NCBI GenBank assembly: GCA_032164245.1
Contig: JAVMKO010000001.1
Coordinates: 245,591,644 to 245,655,643, forward strand
Reading direction: 5' to 3'
Length of the DNA stretch: 64,000 nt
Origin: Sternotherus odoratus
Taxonomy: Eukaryota > Chordata > Testudines > Kinosternidae
Position 1 is the first letter of the stretch, and each line of letters starts with the position of its first letter. The position numbers and the translations under genes are program-made. This document shows, piece by piece, positions 57,262 through 64,000 of the stretch. Under the pieces are notes generated by a model. That model did no database searches. It was given only the letters and a program-made list of their open reading frames with translations, and was not told the origin of the DNA.

Positions 57262-58818
57262 TAATAAAGGGGAAGTATTGCAGATCAGGATTCGTAAATA
57301 ACGTCACAGATCTTCTTACTAACTTGAATGAATTCAAGTCAACAGAGACTGATGCTATTCACCACAGGGTGCTTAAGGAATTAGCTGAAGAAATCTCAAA
57401 GCCACTGGCAATAATATTTGCAAACTCATGGATGACAAGAGAGGTCCTGGAAGACTGGAGAAAGCTAAAGTAGTGCCCATCTTTAAGAAGTGGAAAAAGG
57501 AAGAGTTGGGGATCTAAAGACCAGTCAGCCTGACCTTGATACACAGGAAGCAACTAGAGCTTGAATGTATAAAACATTCAATTTGAAAATACCTGGAGGA
57601 TGAAGGAGTAATCACTAGCAGCAAATATGAATTTACCAAAAAAAAAAAAAAATCATGCCAAATCAGCTTGATTTTCTTCTTTGACAGATTTGGCAGATAG
57701 GGGAAATGTGGTGGACATAATATACCTGGACTTCAGCAAGGCTTTTGACACAGTCTCAAATGACATTCACATAAATAAGCTGGAGAAATGCAGGCTCAGT
57801 AAAACTACCATTAAGTGGATACATAATTGGTAAAACAACTGCAAACAAAGAGTAACTATTAATGGAATGATGTCTGAATGGATGGTGGTCTCAAGCAGAG
57901 TTCCATGGGGATCTGTTTTGGGTCCAGTGTTATTTAACATCTTTATTAATTACCTGGATCTGGGAATAGAGAGCATACTAATCAAATGAATAGATTATAC
58001 GAAGTTAAGGTGAAGCTAAAATTCAAAGGAATCTTGATAAATTGTAGAACTGGGCTATAAACAACAAAATTAAATTCAACAAAGACAAATGTAAGGGGCT
58101 GCACTTAGGGAAGAAAAACCAAATGCACATTATAGACTGGAGGATAGCTTGCTTGGCAGCAGAACTGTTGAGAAGTATCTGGGGGTACTGGTGAATCAGA
58201 ACCTCAACATGAGTCCACAATGAGATGCTGTTGCAAAAAAACCAAAACAAATGCATTAACAGAGGCATAGTATACAAGTCATGGGAAGTGATAGTACCTA
58301 CTCTACTTGGTGTTGGTTAGGTCTCAGATGGAGTACTGTGTCCAATTTTGGTCACTAATTTATGACAGTGTACAGATAATCTGGAAAGGATCCAGAGACA
58401 AAGATGATCAAATGGATGGAATGCAAGCTGTATGAGCAAAGGTTGAAGTAAATGAGTACGTTTAGTTAGGAAAAGAGGTGATTAAGGATGGGGGGCATAA
58501 TAGTGATCTTCAAATATTTGAAAGGCTGCCATAAAAAAGATGGATAAAAGTTGTTCTGTCTTGCCAGAGAGGGCAAGGGTTCAAACTACAGAGAAGCAGA
58601 TTTAGATTAAATCTCAGGGAAAACTGTAAAAAACAGTAGGACAATGGAAGACACTGCCTAGGGAAGTCATGGAATCTCCTTCACTGGAGATTTTCAAAAA
58701 GAGGCTGAATAGCCATCTATCTTGGATGTTTTAGACACTACAAATCCTGTATCTTGGCAGGGGGTATATTAGATGACCCTTGTGGTCCTTTCTAACCCCA
58801 TGGTTCTATGATTCTATC
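57262..58818 (+). mobile_element. CR1 LINE, 3' half
   Basis: The RT start is visible near 57360-57470 (KATGNNICKLMD-like, broken). Then GNVVDIIYLDFSKAFDTVS at about 57703-57760 gives the conserved RT block, and PWGSVLGPVLFNIFINYLD follows at about 57906-57962. The catalytic FADDTK equivalent reads stop-IDYTK. A poly-A run at 57640 breaks the frame. The tail ends GGTCCTTTCTAACCCC and ATGGTTCTATGATTCTAT, the same class as 36592. Confidence 0.9.
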
Positions 58819-58907
58819 CCAAACCTCAGCACCTTCTGCTCCAACTGGAAGGTGCATTTTTTTTACCTGCTTTCTCTAAGATAAACACCTAGTGACATGT
58901 ATAGAGT

Positions 58908-59056
58908 GTTGTTGTAGCCACGCCAGTCCCAGAATATTAGAGAGACAAAATGGGTGAGGTAACATCTTTTTTTTTTTTGGTCTAACTTCTATTTTACCAA
59001 CTTCTATTGGTCCAATAAAATATTATTACCTCACCCACCTTGTCTCTCTGCATAGC
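58908..59056. mobile_element. Penelope-like fold-back insertion, second subfamily
   Basis: The left arm is the reverse complement of a PLE 3' end (TTGTTGTAGCCACGCCAGTC, then AGAGAGACAAAATGGGTGAG). The right arm returns in sense orientation (TTGGTCCAATAAAATATTAT, TACCTCACCCACCTTGTCTC) and stops before the terminal part. A poly-T run separates them. The sequence TTGGTCCAATAAAA is shared with the 3' UTR of the PLE at 20560-21436, so both belong to that subfamily. No target duplication was clear. Confidence 0.72.
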
Positions 59057-60194
59057 AATATATACAGAAATCCCCCCAAAAAACTACCAAAACAAGACAC
59101 TCTACTGAACATGTTTATCCTCCTGAGGAGAGAATGAGAGAACAAACACATGACAGACCTTAATCACATTGCTTAATATGCTACTGGAAGACACTCAGAT
59201 ACTATGGTGATAAGTCTGGCATAAGAACCCACTCGAATGAGAGGAGCCCCAGACTACACTAGGTTAAGAAACTCCAATTTGAGCCAAATTCACCACTAGT
59301 GTAAGCTGGTTCAGTTCCCTTGATTTCAGGAGCGTTTTGCCTCCTGGCACCCATGGTAAATTTGTCCTGCTGTTGCTTACATTCAGAATTAAAGAGTTAC
59401 TCTAGCAGTGGTGGTAGGAGAATGGTTCCAGTTCTTTGTAATAATAATGACTTCTTGTTACTGACAGAAATTACAGCATATTTTGCGTTGGCTGATAAGC
59501 AACTTGTCATTACACATCTAGGCTCCTAACATTTTGGAAACAAACCAGGATGAAAGCACAGCTGCAAAGCTAACTGCCTCTTATATCTGATTGAAGCCAC
59601 TGCCTGACGTCATAGATTTACACAAGAGATACTGCACAATGCAACACTCAGATAGGCTTAGAGCAGAGAAAGTAGGGATTCTGTGCTGCAGCATGTTACT
59701 GCACTAGCTTGTCACCTGGACACCTGGATGCAAATCCAGTGTCGGTCCCAAGTAAAAGCGAGTTAAGTGTGGGCTCAGCTTTCTTCCCTCTAGATAATAT
59801 TTCCCTTTATGGGGAAAACTTCCAGATCCTTAAGCACAAATCTCCATGATCTGCTTGAGGAAGACCTAGGTCTTGAAAAGCAGTTGTTGCAAGTCAGAAA
59901 TGAGTTGAGGTGCAAAACTGTAATGGCAGGCTCAGTAAAATAGCAGGGGATATTCATATGCAGCATGTGTGTGCGATGGCAATGGGATATTACAATGAGA
60001 CCTAGTTTAGTATTTCTGTGATATATGCAACTTTATTACAATATTGTACAATGGGAAAAAAAATCAAATCGACTCTCTAAACTGTTATAAGAAAAGAAGA
60101 TCCCCTTAAGGTAGAGAGTTAAATAGCAGAGCATTTCTCAGCATTTTAACTGTATTCCCAGCATGATCAAAATGGATAGTTTTCTTTTCATTGG
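59057..60194. other. Unassigned sequence
   Basis: No gene or supportable repeat. Confidence 0.5.
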
Positions 60195-61345
60195 TAAAAC
60201 CTTACACACTGATAAGTATAACTTCAATACTTGATAAATTACTAGAACAATTAATAAAGCAGATAATTTGTAAGCACCTAGAGGAAAATAAGTGATAAAT
60301 ATTAGGCAACATGGGCTCATCAAAAACAAATCATGCTGAACTAACTTCATTTCTTTCACTGATAGGATAACAAGCTTAGTGGATAAAGGAAATGCAGTGG
60401 ACATAGTACGTCTTGATTTTAATAAAGCATTAGATACAGTTCCACATGACATTCTCATAGGGAAAGTAGAGAAATGTTGATTAGATGCAAGTACTGTGAG
60501 AAGTACAGTTGGCCAAAAAAAAAAAAATTAACACAGAGAGCAATTATTAATGGTTCAGTGTCAAGTTAGGAGAAAGTATCAAGTGTGGTTCTGCAGAGGT
60601 CTGTTCTGGGTCATGGGTTCAATTCTACTCAAAATTTTCATTAGGATGCTAATCGAAAATGCTGACACACTAAGTTGGGACAAATTGAAAATATACTGGT
60701 GGGCGGATACATTTAAAATACAATCTTGATACATTGGAAAAATGGGTTGGAATCACTAACATTAACATCAATAAAGACATGTAAATATGCTTGTATGGGG
60801 AAAAAAATCATATAAACAAGAGAAAATGAGAAGTGTTGGGTAGGCAGTAATAATGCAGAGAAGAACCTGGTCCATGATAAATTAAATATGAGACAACAAT
60901 GTGATACTGCCACAAAAATGCAAATATTATTTTGAGTTGTATGAACAAAGTATCACATATGAAACAAGCAACATGATTATCCAGCTCTACTCAATACTGA
61001 TTAGGCTTAGTGGGAATATCAGATTCAGTTTTGGGTACCATATTAAAAAAAAAGAGAAAATATTGTCTCAGAGGAGACCAATAATAAAGATGAAAGGTTT
61101 AGATAATAAGCTGTATGTGAAAGAGTAAGAGAACTGGGCATATTCGGTCTTGACAAAAGGAAAGTGAGAACACATATGAGAAATAGTGTTTAGAAATACA
61201 TAAAAGAATGTTAGGAATAAAGGGGCCAATTATTCTCAAGTCTATGAAGATAGAACAAAAAGTAATGGGCAAAAACATCAGGGAAAATTTAGAAAAAAAT
61301 AGTAAGGAAAATAGTATGTATCAGGTTCTGATCTTCGTTTATTCA
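60195..61345 (+). mobile_element. CR1 LINE, mid-to-3' part, very AT-rich
   Basis: A frame near 60270-60470 reads ICKHLEENK, then NAVDIVRLDFNKALDTVPHD, the conserved RT block with LDFNKA in place of LDFSKA. Further degraded pieces follow to about 61345, with a poly-A run at 60515. The 3' terminal tail was not found, so the copy is truncated or too eroded at that end. Confidence 0.78.
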
Positions 61346-63296
61346 CATACAACTGCCCAGCTATCACAGTCTTTGTGGGGCTGCAAAAGTGTAGTTTAGA
61401 AAATAGTTTGTCCCATTGACTATCATAACAACAAGGCATAGGGCCATGGAGTTTATGGAATTCCTGTCACTGATTATATTAGTAGGTAGGCCAATAACAA
61501 TATGCACTTACCAGTGCTTTACATTTCCAGTATGAGGGCTGGATTAACACTGTGTGGTATTTTATTCTTTGATTAGTCCCACTGATTTTAATGGGAGTAC
61601 TTAAGAGGGGAGTGAGTAAGGATAACAGAATTTGTACTTCACAAGCTACACATTTCAACAAACTCTGTGAGTTAAAGAAATCAATATTGTTCTTAGTCAA
61701 CAGATGGGAAAACTGAGAAGGATTGAGGTTAAAACCCACATTTTCAAAAGAGGCAACTAATTTTTGGGTACTTAATTTGAACCACTTAGTGCATGACTTT
61801 CAGAGACAATGCACACTCAGAAATTCCATTTAGGAGAGGAAACACTGATGCTGCTCTGATTTCATTTCCTGCTCTGCAGAGGGTGCTGAGAATAAGGAAA
61901 AGTAGCTACATTTGCAATCTTCTGCCAGGTCCCTGAGCTGCATTTCTCCTCTGGACTGGCTACTGGGGGAAAGAGCGATGAGGAAGAGAGAGAAAGAGAG
62001 GGATCCACGAAAGGGCTGGGGTCTGTAGTGGATACCTGCTAGGGGGGAATGGTAAATGGTGTGCATGATGTGTGTGAGTTCAGGAATGTTGCAGGAATGG
62101 ATGCGGTTCTGGTGAGGCAAGAAAAAACAGTGAGTTAGTGTGCAAGAATGAGGCTGGTCTGAGTGAGGACATGAGTGATTTAGTGGCAGAGAATGACAGT
62201 TGTGCCATGGCAGTGGATAAAGAAGACAATGAAGGAGAGAGAGAACTGAGGAGAATGGAAGGAAGGAGAATTAGATTTAAGTGTGTGTGTGAGGAGGAAT
62301 CTAACAAATTAGGGATGGGGAAGGAGGAAAAAGAAGGAAAAAAGATGAGATAAAAATTGAAGGGAAGAGGATTCTCATGAAATAACAGGAAGAAGAAGCT
62401 ATTGAGGAAATGCAAGGAAAGAAAGGAAGGATGACAAAGAAGGAATAGAAGGAAAAATTAGTTAAGTTGCACTGAGAGAAAGGGGAAAAGATATCAGGAT
62501 CTTAAAAGAAAAATGTGTGAGTGAAAGAACAAAACAAGTAAAGAGAAGAAAAGCAAAAAGCTAAGGAGACAGAATAACTGAAAATTACTGAAGTTCAGTG
62601 CCAAAATAAAAGAAAATAAGGGAAGAAACACACACGGTGAAATTCTGACTACACTGAAATCAATGATGAAACACCATTAATTTCAAAGGGTCCAGGTATC
62701 ACCTACATACAAATGCTATTTTTGTAGCAGTCTACAAAATTGCACCAGAGATATCAATCTGCTGTTGATCATAGATAATATCATGTATACACAAATTGTT
62801 CTGTTAAGTTAGAGGGAGGTCTGACTGATTTTTGTCTGGTGCTGCAAATATATTTCCTGGGCAATCAGGCAATCAGTCCAGCACTAGTTGGGGCTAGCTG
62901 TCATATATGAGCTGGAAAGACCGTAATAAGTTCCTTCTTCATATGCATGAGGAAAAGATTCTTTAGCTTCACTGCAGTCTGTCCTAGAGCACATCAGAAG
63001 TGCCAAGCACATCATTAACTATCATGACTGCATCTCTCCTCCCCATCAGCTGGACATAAGGTACACATGAGGAAATTTATGCTCAATAAGTTTTGCTTAT
63101 GATGAATAACTGCCAAAAAGTTTCCAGAAATCTATATTTTTAATTAGATTATGAATTGCACCAGATTTATTGGGGTTACACCTTTCTACCAAATTTTGCA
63201 TAGATGCACAATGTTTTAAGAGATATCAGTTGAAAATGAATGACTGAACTGCCAAGGAAAAATGTCAAATTCCAATTTTTTCATATACTAGCATAA
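61346..63296. other. Unassigned; purine-rich stretch
   Basis: From about 62120 to 62640 the plus strand is strongly purine-rich (GAAGGA, GAGAGA words), giving pyrimidine-rich, serine-rich frames on minus. No gene seen. Confidence 0.5.
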
Positions 63297-64000
63297 GTGC
63301 CCAGCGTTGCTCGGGTCAGTTGGAGGTGGGGAGGGGGCAGACAGCTGACACCCCCTGACCAACCCCAACACCCACACCTCACCCCTCACCCACCCCGACA
63401 CCTTCCCACCCCCCCTGACCAACCCCAACACCCCCCGGCTCACTTATCCCCCGACCAAACCCGACAACCCCACCTGACCCCCCCAAGCAAACCCAACACC
63501 CCAACCTCACCCCCCGACCGAACCCGACACCGCCACCTGACCCCCCGACCAAACCCAACACCCCCACCTCACCCCCTGACCAAACCCGACACCCCCACCT
63601 CACCCGCTGACCGAACAGTGTATTTAATAATCTGTGTGCTACACAGTGCACCGTGAGCCGGGGGGGTGTCGGGTTTGGTCTGGGGGGGTGGGAAGGTGTC
63701 GGGGTGGGTGAGGGGTGAGGTGTGGGTGTTGGGGTTGGTTAGGGGGTGTTGCGGTTGGTGGGGGGGTGAGGTGGGGGTGTCGGGTTTGCTTGGGGGGGTG
63801 AGGTGGGGGTGTCGGGTTCGGTCGGGGGGTAAGTGAGCCAGGGCGTGTCGGGTTTGGTCTGGGGGGGTGGGAAGGTGTCGGGGTGGGTGAGGGGTGAAGT
63901 GTGGGTGTTGGGGTTGGTCAGGGGGTGTTGCGGTTGGTGGGGGGGTGAGGTGGCGGTGTCGGGTTTGGTCGGGGGGTAAGTGAGCCGGGGGGGGTGTCGG
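63297..64000. repeat. Inverted C-rich/G-rich arrays, truncated by the window edge
   Basis: From about 63345 to 63615 the plus strand is made of CCCGACAC, ACCAAACCC and CACCTCACCCCC words. From about 63656 to 64000 it is made of their reverse complements (GTGTCGGGTTTGGTC, GGGGGGTGAGG). The two arrays are head-to-head around a 40-bp unique spacer (TGTATTTAATAATCTGTGTG and beyond). In the right array a higher-order unit starts at 63666, 63845 and 63994 (179 and 149 bp apart), each beginning GTGTCGG. The shorter unit lacks a block of about 30 bp. Open frames here are by-products of composition. Confidence 0.85.

Noticed and set aside
57640..57654. Poly-A run as a retrotransposon tail
   Set aside because: It is inside a CR1 coding region, and CR1 elements do not end in poly(A); more likely a local expansion.
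63297..63656. 119-codon proline/threonine-rich frame
   Set aside because: Product of the C-rich array; mirrored frames exist in the G-rich half.

Overview
This window looks like gene-poor, intergenic or intronic DNA from a turtle, most likely a cryptodire. I found no host protein-coding exon and no functional tRNA or rRNA gene. The lineage call rests on the mixture of repeats. It combines many CR1 LINE copies, two tRNA-derived SINEs fused to a LINE-type tail (the turtle 'Cry' type), many short hAT and fold-back MITEs, several Penelope-like elements (PLEs), old MIR-type SINEs and Ty3/Gypsy remnants. All family names come from motifs read by eye and need a Dfam or RepeatMasker check.

Layout. 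1-12 kb: AT-rich unassigned sequence with scattered MITEs, CR1 tails (3279-3925, 5104-5218, 8785-8990), a hAT MITE with an 8-bp target duplication (6650-6893), a long palindromic MITE (9051-9329) and a CR1 copy (11335-12414). 12-24 kb: a Harbinger-like MITE with TTA duplications (15249-15533), a SINE (18157-18362), and a minus-strand PLE body with GIY-YIG remnants (20560-21436) split by a MITE. 24-34 kb: a CR1 copy split by a hAT (24700-26254), a second PLE family (27798-27998), a minus-strand Gypsy integrase (30705-31735) and a GC-rich block (31736-34098) holding a TATA-bearing LTR-like unit with a 36-bp VNTR. 34-42 kb: the longest CR1 (34375-36592), a second SINE (39004-39199) and a MIR (40012-40200).

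42.8-47.9 kb is the richest region. It is a decayed Ty3/Gypsy element with two divergent LTRs and recognisable Gag, protease, reverse transcriptase and integrase fragments. Later insertions interrupt it: a hAT, an ERV-type LTR, and a 93-bp PLE fragment flanked by a perfect 12-bp target duplication. That PLE fragment carries a hammerhead-ribozyme-like motif.

48-64 kb contains more CR1 copies, a fold-back PLE with a perfect 13-bp target duplication (54958-55066), a second fold-back PLE from another subfamily (58908-59056), an L2-like LINE fragment still open for 186 codons (56674-57234), and an inverted pair of G-rich/C-rich arrays running off the right edge (63297-64000).

None of the coding remnants looks able to make a full product; all carry stops, frameshifts or deletions. 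The most interesting signals are the short PLE insertions: a hammerhead-like core, long target duplications, and a repeated head-to-head fold-back shape.
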